Below are positions 52,678 to 60,933 of a stretch of 64,000 nucleotides of DNA, in pieces. The translations under genes and the position numbers were made by a program. The stretch is from Paenibacillus durus ATCC 35681 (GTDB lineage Bacteria; Bacillota; Bacilli; Paenibacillales; Paenibacillaceae): the NCBI RefSeq assembly GCF_000993825.1, contig NZ_CP011114.1, positions 1,860,001 through 1,924,000 on the forward strand, read 5' to 3'. The notes under the pieces are model-generated. The model was given only the letters and a program-made list of their open reading frames with translations, did not search any database and was not told the origin of the DNA. Every line of letters starts with the position of its first letter. Positions within the stretch are counted from its first letter, which is position 1.

Positions 52678-53523
52678 TTACTCCTCTCCCGTCGCAATCG
52701 GATTCCCCTCGTAGCTAATCCAGTCGCTCCAGCTCCCCGCATACAGCCGCACCTTGTCATACCCGGCTCGATGAAGCGCGAGCACGTTCGGGCAGGCAGT
52801 GACGCCGGAGCCGCAGTAGACGATTGTCTCGCGGCTTGGATCGATGCCGGCAAACTGCTCCTTCAGCGCGGCGGCGTCTTTCCATCGGCCCTGGTCGTCA
52901 AGGACATCTTTCCAGAACCGGTTGACCGCACCTGGGATATGCCCAGCCTTAGCGTCGATCGGTTCTTCAAGGCCGACATAGCGGCGCGGCTCACGCGAGT
53001 CGATCAGCAGCGCAGCGGCGGAGCCGCCAGCCTGCGAATACTGCGCGACTTCCTGGGCGCTTGCCAGCATTTCCGGGTGGACCTCCGGTTCGTACGCGGT
53101 TGGGATTCGGACAGGCTTACTATCGCTTACCGGAAAATCCGCCGCCTTCCACGCCGAATAACCTTCATCCATAACAAAAACTTTATCGTGACCTAAATAG
53201 CGCAGCATCCACCACAGTCTGGAAGCGAATGCGCCTCCTTGGTCATCGTAAGCGACGACGATGCTGTCACGGCTAATACCCGCTTGGCCCAGTACAGCTG
53301 CAATTAGAGCGGGTTCCGGCAGGGGGTGACGGCCGCCATGCGGGCCGACAGGGGCGGATAACTGCTCCTCCAAATGCAAATAAACGGCCCCTGGTATATG
53401 ATCTTTCAGGTAGGCGCTGCGTCCCGCTTCGGGATCGGACAGCAGAAAGCGGCAATCCGCAATGACCAGCTCGGGTTCATACAGCCGGGCCAGCAGCCAG
53501 CGGGTGGAAACGACGGAATCCAT
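52678..53523 (-). CDS. sseA: Sulfurtransferase (3-mercaptopyruvate/thiosulfate, SseA-like)
   Basis: A 281-residue protein with two rhodanese domains. The first (about 1-130) lacks the catalytic Cys; the second carries the active loop VYCGSGVTAC at about 238-247, of the CGSGV type usual for 3-mercaptopyruvate sulfurtransferases (thiosulfate enzymes have CRKGV). Other markers are YDDQGGAFASRLWWMLRYLG and GHIPGAVNRFW. Start ATG with GGAGGAAGGTTG upstream on the minus strand. A truncated diverged copy of its 3' end lies at 48222-48485. It would transfer sulfane sulfur in the cytoplasm. Confidence 0.92.
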   Translation of the reverse strand: MDSVVSTRWLLARLYEPELVIADCRFLLSDPEAGRSAYLKDHIPGAVYLHLEEQLSAPVGPHGGRHPLPEPALIAAVLGQAGISRDSIVVAYDDQGGAFASRLWWMLRYLGHDKVFVMDEGYSAWKAADFPVSDSKPVRIPTAYEPEVHPEMLASAQEVAQYSQAGGSAAALLIDSREPRRYVGLEEPIDAKAGHIPGAVNRFWKDVLDDQGRWKDAAALKEQFAGIDPSRETIVYCGSGVTACPNVLALHRAGYDKVRLYAGSWSDWISYEGNPIATGEE

Positions 53524-53695
53524 AATTTCAACCTTCCTCCCAATTTTTCAAGTATATTAAAGCTATTATAACGGAAAAAGAAGAGGGGACAAAGAGAGCG
53601 GGAATTGGCTGACGGCTGGAGTAGAGCGACAATTCTGCGGGAGATACCGCGCCGTCCGTATAGAAGCAAAAAAAGACGGGTTGTCCCGTCTTCTC

Positions 53696-54076
53696 CTAGC
53701 TGTCTTCTTGGCTCGATGTCATTGTCCAGAGATCAAGCTCGCTCGTCAGAATTTCTTCCTCTTCCGGGGTCAAGTCGAGTCTGACTCCGTACTGGTATTC
53801 GCCAAGGCCATACATCCAGCCCCATCGGACGCTTCCCGTAAACCGAAGCATGTTCTCGTTCAACTTAAAATGAATGATGATTTTGGTGTCCTTGGAAGTG
53901 AACCGGACGTTTAATGAACTGCGAACCTTGCAGCCCGAACGGCTGAGATCGAGCAGCACACCCTCGGTCTGCTTTCCGGCACCCAGACCCGTGCTGCCTG
54001 CCGGCAGTTCCAGCCAGCAATCAATCGGTTGATTCATAACATAACGGAATGGTTCTTTTCTACTGGCAGCGCCCAT
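53696..54076 (-). CDS. PilZ domain protein (c-di-GMP receptor)
   Basis: A 126-residue protein with a PilZ domain: KEPFRYVMNQPIDCWLEL near the N-terminus provides the Arg region, and LLDLSRSGCKV at about 42-52 is the D-x-S-x-x-G motif that binds c-di-GMP. The first motif has only one Arg (EPFRY) where RxxxR is usual, so binding affinity may be altered. Start ATG has GGGAGGGAAA. It is divergent from a GGDEF protein gene, which makes a local signalling pair plausible. Confidence 0.82.
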   Translation of the reverse strand: MGAASRKEPFRYVMNQPIDCWLELPAGSTGLGAGKQTEGVLLDLSRSGCKVRSSLNVRFTSKDTKIIIHFKLNENMLRFTGSVRWGWMYGLGEYQYGVRLDLTPEEEEILTSELDLWTMTSSQEDS

Positions 54077-54376
54077 AATTTCCCTCCGCCCGTTTATTTG
54101 CTATTATAACGAAATGCTGCGTCTAGGACAATCTTCCTTAAACATTATTTTGCAAAAATATTGGAGAGAGCAACAAAAAAAGGCGAATACTGCTTCGTAA
54201 AAGTAAGCGTTGCAGAAAACGCGTTTCGATTGCCGATTTTATATGTACCGCAGCTTCAGAAAACCCCTCTGTTTTCCGATATAAGAATTAAAACGAAAAA
54301 TATGCCAAAATGCTGTTGTCATATTACAACAAAGTCTTCTGGAACGTTACATAGGGAAAAGGGAGGGGAGAACGGG

Positions 54377-56002
54377 GTGTCTATAAATTTGCGGACCCTA
54401 TTCGCGGGCGCGTTTGCAGCCGTTATTATTTTATTGACCGTACTGCTCAGTTATTTGATTGGCAACGAAACCTCCAAGACCGCAGAAGTTACCACTGGAA
54501 AATCACTGGCAGAAGCGGCATATCAGATGTCGTATAATCTGGATCACTTCATGTGGGCGCGGGCCGGGGAAATAGAGATGCTTGGCACGCTTGGCGCTTT
54601 TCAGGAGCCAGTGAATAAGGAGGAGATTGCGGGGCTTCTGAATCAGCTGAAAGAAAGTCTGCCTGTATTTACCTGGATCGGTTATGCGGATATAAAAGGC
54701 AGCGTTCTTGCGGCAACCGGCAATATTATGGAAGGCAGAAGCATGAAGGAGCAACCCGTTTTTCAAAATGGGCTCCAGGCTCCCTATATCGGCGATGTGC
54801 ATGATGACTCGCTATTGACCGAAATTCTGCCCAATCCAAGCGGAGAGCGGCTTCAATTTGTGGATATCGGCGTCCCTGTAAAGGACAAAAGCGGACGGAC
54901 CTTAGGCGTATTGGCAGCTTATCTGAGCTGGGAATGGGCCCGTCAGGCTGAATCCTCTATTTTGGCGCCTCTAAAAGAACGGGTGGAGGGTGCCGAGGTC
55001 TATGTCGTCAGCAATCATAACCATAAAATTCTGCTTGGACCAAGCAACCAGGTTGGCAAGCAGATGACGGACTCAGCGCTGGCGCGTCAGGGCAGAAGCT
55101 CCTGGCTCATTGAAAAGTACAAGGGAAGCCAATCGTTTTTAACCGGTTACGCTTATGGAGACGGCGAAATGGACTATCCCGGTCTCGGTTGGTCCGTGAT
55201 TATTCGTCAGCCGGCGGATATCGCTTTAGCCCCCGTGCGCAAGCTGCAAAATAATTTCGTTCTGTCGGGGATGGCTATTGCCGTGCTGTTCGGTATTGCA
55301 GGATGGTTATGCGCCGGATGGATGATCCGTCCGCTTCAGCGGATCAGTGAGAGCGCCGATCTGCTCAGTTCGGGCGGCAAGGCGGAGATTCCCGAGTTTA
55401 AGCGGATTAAAGATCTGTCCATGCTCTCTAGATCGCTGCGCAATCTTGTGAATAAACTCACCCGGCCGGAACCGGAGCCGTTCTATATGTCTGATATGAC
55501 GAGGCATGATCCGCTCACGGGACTGCCTAATCGAACAGCTCTTGACGATTATTTGGCTCATGCCGTAAACAAAGCCAAGCGGAATCGCTCGACATTAAGC
55601 TTCTTGTATCTCGGTTTGGACGGATTCAAGAAGGTGAACGAGACGCTGGGACATAAAACAGGCGACAAGCTGCTGCAAGAGGTATCCTTCCGTCTGCTGG
55701 AATCGACCAGGGAAAATGAGATGATCACGCGCATAGGAGGGGATGAGTTCGTGGTTATCCTGCATACGTCGGCCGCAAAGCCGATGCAGGAAGCCGAGAT
55801 CGTAGCCAAACGGATCATTGACAAGATCAACCAGCCCTTCCTGATCGACGGGGAATTCGTGCATGTCGGCTGCAGCATTGGCGCCGCCGTCTGGAGTCCT
55901 GAGAACCAGGATACAAGCGAAATATTGCGTTTGGCGGACGACGCGTACTATATATCCAAGCGAAGCGGCAAGAACCGGATTACTTTTGAAACGGCGGTAT
56001 AA
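54377..56002 (+). CDS. Membrane GGDEF protein with dCache-like sensor
   Basis: A 541-residue protein: membrane helix at about 10-30, extracellular dCache-like domain, second helix at about 295-315, HAMP-like linker, and a GGDEF domain at about 375-540. The signature loop RIGGDEFVVIL is intact. However, the first metal-ligand Asp of the usual DLDxFK motif is Gly here (YLGLDGFKKVNETLGH), and no RxxD inhibitory site precedes GGDEF. It may be a weak or inactive diguanylate cyclase. GTG 54377 with GGGAGGGGAG is chosen; an upstream in-frame start at 54161 would add 72 residues of poor character. Confidence 0.85.
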   Translation: MSINLRTLFAGAFAAVIILLTVLLSYLIGNETSKTAEVTTGKSLAEAAYQMSYNLDHFMWARAGEIEMLGTLGAFQEPVNKEEIAGLLNQLKESLPVFTWIGYADIKGSVLAATGNIMEGRSMKEQPVFQNGLQAPYIGDVHDDSLLTEILPNPSGERLQFVDIGVPVKDKSGRTLGVLAAYLSWEWARQAESSILAPLKERVEGAEVYVVSNHNHKILLGPSNQVGKQMTDSALARQGRSSWLIEKYKGSQSFLTGYAYGDGEMDYPGLGWSVIIRQPADIALAPVRKLQNNFVLSGMAIAVLFGIAGWLCAGWMIRPLQRISESADLLSSGGKAEIPEFKRIKDLSMLSRSLRNLVNKLTRPEPEPFYMSDMTRHDPLTGLPNRTALDDYLAHAVNKAKRNRSTLSFLYLGLDGFKKVNETLGHKTGDKLLQEVSFRLLESTRENEMITRIGGDEFVVILHTSAAKPMQEAEIVAKRIIDKINQPFLIDGEFVHVGCSIGAAVWSPENQDTSEILRLADDAYYISKRSGKNRITFETAV

Positions 56003-56015
56003 GCTCGGGGATAAA

Positions 56016-56051
56016 CAAAGCGCCTCTTACCGTTCGGTAGAAGGCGCTTTG
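56016..56051 (+). terminator. Rho-independent terminator
   Basis: CAAAGCGCC and GGCGCTTTG form a 9-bp stem, with TACC/GGTA pairing in the inner part, after the GGDEF gene. Confidence 0.7.
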
Positions 56052-56131
56052 ACGCTGCTTGATGGCATTAATCAATCGCTGACTTCGGAAACACAAGCTC
56101 TGCAAAAAGACAGCGCAGCCGGTTCTTCTTG

Positions 56132-57175
56132 TTATACCGGATGTGTCACAGGAGGTTCACTGAGCAGCGCGTTCTTCCAGACGCTGTATGCCTCCCAAGC
56201 CTTGCCGCTGTCCAGAAGCTCCTTGCAGGTATAGACTCCTTCCTCAATGGAACCGACGCGGCCAGCCAAATGCAATCGAACGGCGCCGTTTAACATAACT
56301 TGATTGTAGAAAGCGAGATGACCGCCCCCCCGGAGTACAGCTTCCGCCGTCTCTAACTGAAGACGGGCATCCCAGTCGAGTTCCGGAACGGGAGTGTCCA
56401 GCCCCAGTGCCTCGGGGTCTATAATATCGAGACCCGAATCGCCGTTCTCTACCGTGTATACCCGGGTAGGACGGTCGATATACAGATCTTCCGACCCTTC
56501 GGGCCCTTGAACGATCAGGGCTTTGCGGTAGCCAAGCTTGATCAGAAGTCTCGAGAGACGGTCAAAGACCGTGTTATGATAAATTCCGAACACGATGAAG
56601 GGGGAACAGGAGTAGTCAACCAGCTTCTCCACCGTATTCAAAATGGTCCGCATGCCGATTTCCTCGCGGATCCCCCGGATACGCCCGAGCGGCGGGCACC
56701 ATTCCTCTGAGCTTACATACAAGACACCGCTGCGGCTGGCGGCATGAATAGAGCTTGTACGGGAAAGTGAGGGAGCGGGAATATCCGCTTCCATAATAAT
56801 ATCCTGCAGCGTAATTCCCCATTTCGGAGGAAGCGAAGCAGAGCTGTGCAGTGTTACCGGCAGTCCTGCGGCGGCAAGCAAAAAGGCTGTAGGAAAGGTC
56901 GCGGCAAAAGAGCGAAGACGGCCGTCATAAGGACCGGCGCAGTCTATACCTTCGTGCAGGGGTTCACGCAGGGCGTAACTGCGGCAGACGGATACAAATG
57001 CCTCCAGCTCCTCTAGACTTTCAAGCTTGATCCGCTCGGCGATCAGGAATGCGCCAATTTGGGCCGGTGTGGCGGTCTGGCTAAGAATCGCTTCTGCGGA
57101 AGCGGCAGCTTCTTCATAATTTAGATCGCGGGCGCCCCTTTTGCCTCTGGCGACTTCTTTAAGTATGTTAATCAT
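56132..57175 (-). CDS. Anthranilate phosphoribosyltransferase-like protein (TrpD2/YbiB type)
   Basis: A 347-residue protein with the TrpD fold: helical N-terminal part (LNYEEAAASAEAILSQ, QIGAFLIAERIK) and an alpha/beta core. The PRPP-binding GTGGD motif is replaced by AGPYDGR, and the usual SSKxG loop by LPPKWG, so it is unlikely to make phosphoribosyl anthranilate; YbiB-type relatives bind nucleic acid instead. ATG 57175 has GGGGG 9 bases upstream. It is 13 bases downstream of the ANTAR regulator gene and cotranscribed with it, next to the nitrite reductase operon. Confidence 0.8.
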   Translation of the reverse strand: MINILKEVARGKRGARDLNYEEAAASAEAILSQTATPAQIGAFLIAERIKLESLEELEAFVSVCRSYALREPLHEGIDCAGPYDGRLRSFAATFPTAFLLAAAGLPVTLHSSASLPPKWGITLQDIIMEADIPAPSLSRTSSIHAASRSGVLYVSSEEWCPPLGRIRGIREEIGMRTILNTVEKLVDYSCSPFIVFGIYHNTVFDRLSRLLIKLGYRKALIVQGPEGSEDLYIDRPTRVYTVENGDSGLDIIDPEALGLDTPVPELDWDARLQLETAEAVLRGGGHLAFYNQVMLNGAVRLHLAGRVGSIEEGVYTCKELLDSGKAWEAYSVWKNALLSEPPVTHPV

Positions 57176-57188
57176 GAGCGGTACCCCC

Positions 57189-57788
57189 TTAGATTTGATC
57201 CTGAAGCATTCGGTATACCTTAACGATCGATGTCGCGACATCGACCATCCGTTTACGTTCGTTCATCGCTTGTTTGCGCAGAAGATCGTATGCTTCGGAT
57301 TCGGAAATATTTTTGGCTTTGGAGAGGATGCCCTTGGCCATCTCTATCCATTTTCTTTCTTCAAGACGGGAGAGTAGCTGCTCCTTTTCTTTCATCCACT
57401 GCTTCCGTTCAAAGCATTGTTTGGCTCCGAAATGAAGGCCCCAGTGTATCTCGTGAGGCTGCATGGACGGAGACAAGACGCCATCCGCAATAAAGTTGTC
57501 CTCGCACGCGGCTACGGAGAGGGTGGCGGTCTCTTCTGTACACCACCATATAATAGGAGCGGTCTTGCACGACATCAGCAGATCCGCCCAGTTTTTGAAC
57601 TCCGTAATCGGCAGACACAGTATGGAGGCGTCAACATCGGCAATCAGCGAGACGGCTTCTTCCCGGGAAGCGGCGACTTCAACGATATAGCCGCAGGATC
57701 TGAGAAGGAGTTCCGGCCTGGACCCGGCAGCGGTCTTGTCCGGAGAGTTTCCGTTCAGCCTGCTATATACAACCAACAGGGAATGCAT
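57189..57788 (-). CDS. ANTAR-domain RNA-binding antitermination regulator (NasT-like)
   Basis: A 199-residue protein with an N-terminal receiver-like domain (about 1-125) lacking a clear phosphorylatable Asp pattern, a coiled-coil (about 135-150) and a C-terminal ANTAR domain (LEERKWIEMAKGILSKAKNISESEAYDLLRKQAM in part). ANTAR proteins bind twin hexaloop RNA hairpins and prevent termination in nitrogen-assimilation leaders. Exactly such a pair precedes the divergent nirB gene. ATG 57788 is chosen for its GGAG box; an earlier ATG at 57812 overlaps it. Confidence 0.9.
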   Translation of the reverse strand: MHSLLVVYSRLNGNSPDKTAAGSRPELLLRSCGYIVEVAASREEAVSLIADVDASILCLPITEFKNWADLLMSCKTAPIIWWCTEETATLSVAACEDNFIADGVLSPSMQPHEIHWGLHFGAKQCFERKQWMKEKEQLLSRLEERKWIEMAKGILSKAKNISESEAYDLLRKQAMNERKRMVDVATSIVKVYRMLQDQI

Positions 57789-57861
57789 AGTCGGACGCTC
57801 CTTTTTTTGCAATAAGATGTACTAACTGCGCACTTCTAATCATGAGTTTCAAACTGTCTCA

Positions 57862-57878
57862 TGTTATTTTATATAACA
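57862..57878. promoter_or_regulatory. GlnR/TnrA box
   Basis: TGTTATTTTATATAACA matches TGTNA-N7-TNACA exactly, the binding site of GlnR and TnrA, the nitrogen regulators of Bacillales. It lies between the ANTAR and nirB genes. A second near-match (TGTCA-N7-TGACG, 57925-57941) overlaps the nirB -35 box. Confidence 0.7.
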
Positions 57879-57935
57879 CAAAATGAGGGTTGATGTCGAT
57901 ATTTTAAATAATTAAAATTTTATATGTCAAATTTA

Positions 57936-57964
57936 TTGACGTTTACTATATCGTGTTGTATAGT
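57936..57964 (+). promoter_or_regulatory. nirB promoter
   Basis: TTGACG (57936-57941) and TATAGT (57959-57964) with a 17-base spacer. Transcription would start near 57971, just upstream of the ANTAR-type hairpins. Confidence 0.75.
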
Positions 57965-57989
57965 CAGTTTAACAAAATCAATCTTTCAG

Positions 57990-58087
57990 GATACAAAGAC
58001 GTATCTAAGAAAAAGCGGCAATGGCGCCTGCTTGCATGTTTGGTTTGAGGGATGCTTTCTCTTGTGCCGGCGTGAAGCGGGCTTTTT
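57990..58087 (+). promoter_or_regulatory. ANTAR-responsive antitermination leader of nirB
   Basis: Hairpin P1 is GATAC-AAAGAC-GTATC (57990-58005). Hairpin P2 is AAGCGGC-AATGGC-GCCTGCTT (58013-58033, one bulged T). Both have six-base loops with A at position 1 and G at position 4, the ANTAR consensus. The 3' arm of P2 (GCCTGCTT, 58026-58033) also pairs with AAGCGGGC (58075-58082), which is followed by TTTTT: a terminator. P2 and the terminator are mutually exclusive, so protein-stabilised P2 would let transcription into nirB. Confidence 0.8.
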
Positions 58088-58125
58088 GTGTTTCCTGTGT
58101 TTTCCATCGAGAGGAGAGAGATAAA

Positions 58126-60555
58126 TTGACATTATCCCGTAAAAAACTGGTGCTCGTAGGCAATGGCATGGCAGGTGTACGCGCAATTGAACATCTGCTG
58201 AAACTGGCTCCCGATGCGTATGAAATTACGATTTTCGGCGCCGAGCCGCATCCGAACTACAACCGGATTATGCTTTCCTCCGTTCTTGCTGGGGGAACTG
58301 ATCTGTCCGAAATCGTAATTAACGATTATGAGTGGTACCGCAGCCATAATATTACCTTATATACAGGCCACAAGATCGAGAGTATCGATACCGTGAATAA
58401 TAAGGTGCGTTCCGACCTCGGGGTTGAGACTGTGTATGATGAACTGATCCTGGCCACCGGCTCCGATCCGTTCATGCTTCCTCTTCCGGGCGCGGATAAA
58501 GAAGGCGTTATCGCTTTCCGCGATATCAAGGACTGCCAGATCATGATGGAAACCTCCAAAACGTATAAAAAAGCTCTTGTCATCGGCGGGGGACTGCTTG
58601 GACTGGAAGCGGCACGCGGATTGCTGCATCTGGGGATGGAAGTATCCGTCGTGCACATCCATCACTATATCATGGAAAGACAGCTTGACCAGGAAGCGGC
58701 GGTTATGCTGCAAAGAGAGCTGGAAGCTCAAGGCATGAAATTTCTGCTAAGTAAGCAGTCGGAGGCCATTCTTGGCAAAAAGCGGGTCAAAAGCCTGCTC
58801 TTCGCCGACGGCAGTTCAGCAGAAGCCGATTTGATCGTGATGGCGGTCGGAATCCGGCCAAATACCGCGCTTGCGCAAAAAAGCGGCATTGCCGTAGGTC
58901 GCGGCATCGTCGTTAATGATTATATGGAAACTAATATTCCGGGTGTCTACGCCATCGGGGAATGCGCGGAGCATCGGGGGATCGCTTACGGTCTTGTCGC
59001 CCCGCTGTATGAGCAGGGGGCTGTTCTCGCCAAACGGCTGGCGGACGTCCAGGGGCAGGGCTACGAAGGCTCTGTAACCTCCACGAAGCTGAAAGTGTCA
59101 GGCGTGGATGTCTTCTCCGCAGGACAGTATGATGAACCTGCCGGGTCGCGTGCGCTTCGCTACCAGGATGAGATCGGCGGAGTCTATAAGAAACTAGTTA
59201 TCAGCGAGGACAAGCTGATCGGCGCGGTGCTGTTCGGCGACACGGCCGACGGCGCGCAGCTCTTTTCCCTGATCAAGAGCGGCGAATCGATCCAGGGCAA
59301 AGAAAGATCTCTGCTGCTCGGGCTCCCGGACGACGCACTGAAAGCTTCTCCGTCCGCCCGGCTGGAGGCGATGGCGGATGATGAAATCATCTGCGGCTGC
59401 AACGGCGTGTCCAAGGGGGCGATTGCGGAAGCCATTACTGTCGGCGGCTGCACAAGCGTAGGGCAAATTAAGGCATGCACCAAAGCGTCGGCATCGTGCG
59501 GAGGCTGCAAGCCGCTGGTGGAAGGACTGCTGGAGCTGTATGCGGGCGATGCGGCGGTCAAGGTCAAGGAAGGCATCTGCGGCTGTACGACGCTTGGGCG
59601 CGACGAAATCGTAGCCGAGATCAAACGAATGGAGCTCAAGACGGTCAAGGAAGTTATGAATGTGCTGGAATGGAGCACTGAGGAAGGCTGTTCGAAATGC
59701 CGCCCTTCCCTGAACTATTATCTCGGTATGCTGTGGCCGGAAGAATATGTGGACGAGAAAGAATCACGGATTACGAACGAACGCTATCACGCCAATATTC
59801 AGAAGGACGGCACCTTTTCCGTCGTTCCCCGGATATACGGCGGCGTAACTTCCCCGGGCGAGCTGAAAAAGATTGCCGAGGTCGCCGAGAAGTTCGACGT
59901 TCCGATGGTGAAGTTTACTGGGGGACAAAGGCTGGATCTTCTAGGCGTCAAGAAAGAAGATCTTCCAAAAATTTGGGAAGAGCTCGACATGCCTTCAGGC
60001 CATGCCTACGGCAAAACGCTGCGCACGGTCAAGACCTGCGTCGGATCAACGTTCTGCCGGTTCGGCACCCAGGATTCTATCGCCATGGGCATCCGGCTGG
60101 AGAAAGAGTTCGAGCGGCTGAATACACCGGCCAAGGTTAAGCTTGCCGTGTCCGGTTGTCCCCGCAACTGTGCGGAAGCAACGATCAAGGATTTCGGCGT
60201 TGTCGCAATTGATGGCGGCTGGGAGCTTCATGTCGGCGGCAACGGCGGCGTGCATGTTCGGGCAACGGATCTGCTGTGCGTCGTGAAGACGGAGGACGAG
60301 GTTGTCGAATGGGCGAGCGCGTTCCTTCAATACTATCGCGAAAATGCCAGCTGGAACGAGCGAACCTCCAATTGGGTGGAGCGGGTTGGACTTGACAGTA
60401 TCAAGGCGGCGCTTGATAACCGAGAAGACAGGTTGGCGCTGGGGCAAAGAATCCAGACGGCGCTCAGCGTGACCACTGACCCGTGGAAGCAAATCGTGGC
60501 GGAAAGGGAGCTCCGCAAAAATTTCGAGCCGATCTCTCCAATTGAGACGGCATAA
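58126..60555 (+). CDS. nirB: Assimilatory nitrite reductase [NAD(P)H], large subunit
   Basis: An 809-residue cytoplasmic enzyme that reduces nitrite to ammonium. The N-terminal FAD/NAD(P)H domain has VLVGNGMAGVRAIEHL, ATGSDP and VIGGGLLGLEAARGL; BFD-like cysteine motifs follow (ICGCNGVSKG, SCGGCKPL); the C-terminal siroheme/4Fe-4S half has CVGSTFCRFG and SGCPRNCAEATIKDFG. TTG 58126 is the likely start, since GAGGAGAG lies about 8 bases upstream and it gives the normal NirB N-terminus. Earlier in-frame starts run through the leader terminator. Regulated by GlnR/TnrA-type box and the ANTAR leader. Confidence 0.95.
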   Translation: MTLSRKKLVLVGNGMAGVRAIEHLLKLAPDAYEITIFGAEPHPNYNRIMLSSVLAGGTDLSEIVINDYEWYRSHNITLYTGHKIESIDTVNNKVRSDLGVETVYDELILATGSDPFMLPLPGADKEGVIAFRDIKDCQIMMETSKTYKKALVIGGGLLGLEAARGLLHLGMEVSVVHIHHYIMERQLDQEAAVMLQRELEAQGMKFLLSKQSEAILGKKRVKSLLFADGSSAEADLIVMAVGIRPNTALAQKSGIAVGRGIVVNDYMETNIPGVYAIGECAEHRGIAYGLVAPLYEQGAVLAKRLADVQGQGYEGSVTSTKLKVSGVDVFSAGQYDEPAGSRALRYQDEIGGVYKKLVISEDKLIGAVLFGDTADGAQLFSLIKSGESIQGKERSLLLGLPDDALKASPSARLEAMADDEIICGCNGVSKGAIAEAITVGGCTSVGQIKACTKASASCGGCKPLVEGLLELYAGDAAVKVKEGICGCTTLGRDEIVAEIKRMELKTVKEVMNVLEWSTEEGCSKCRPSLNYYLGMLWPEEYVDEKESRITNERYHANIQKDGTFSVVPRIYGGVTSPGELKKIAEVAEKFDVPMVKFTGGQRLDLLGVKKEDLPKIWEELDMPSGHAYGKTLRTVKTCVGSTFCRFGTQDSIAMGIRLEKEFERLNTPAKVKLAVSGCPRNCAEATIKDFGVVAIDGGWELHVGGNGGVHVRATDLLCVVKTEDEVVEWASAFLQYYRENASWNERTSNWVERVGLDSIKAALDNREDRLALGQRIQTALSVTTDPWKQIVAERELRKNFEPISPIETA

Positions 60556-60572
60556 CAGGAGGGCTAACGGAT

Positions 60573-60890
60573 ATGACGATGACCAAAATGCATATCGGCA
60601 ACGTAGCGGATATTGACCACAAGGGTTCGCGGACACTAAAAGTAAATGGCCTGGAAATCGCCTTGTTCCGCCTGTCGGATGGAGAGGTGCTGGCAGTAGA
60701 GAATAAATGCCCGCATAAAGGCGGCACGCTGTCGGAAGGGATGGTCTGCGGCAGCAAGGTTCACTGTCCGCTGCATGACTGGCGCATCGATCTTCATACC
60801 GGCAAGGTTGAGGAGCCGGACACGGGATGCGTCCCCACCTTTGAGGTTGAGGTAGACCCGGCCACAGGAGCCGTTTATCTGACGGTCTAA
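60573..60890 (+). CDS. nirD: Nitrite reductase small subunit, Rieske type
   Basis: A 105-residue Rieske protein: CPHKGGTLSEG and CPLHDWRIDL give the Cys-x-His...Cys-x-x-His set for a 2Fe-2S cluster. It is the small subunit of NirBD. Start ATG has AGGAGGG, 17 bases after nirB, in the same operon as nirB and cobA. Confidence 0.95.
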   Translation: MTMTKMHIGNVADIDHKGSRTLKVNGLEIALFRLSDGEVLAVENKCPHKGGTLSEGMVCGSKVHCPLHDWRIDLHTGKVEEPDTGCVPTFEVEVDPATGAVYLTV

Positions 60891-60933
60891 GCTGGAGGAT
60901 TATTCCAACTCGGTTAGGGAGGGAGAAAAGCGT

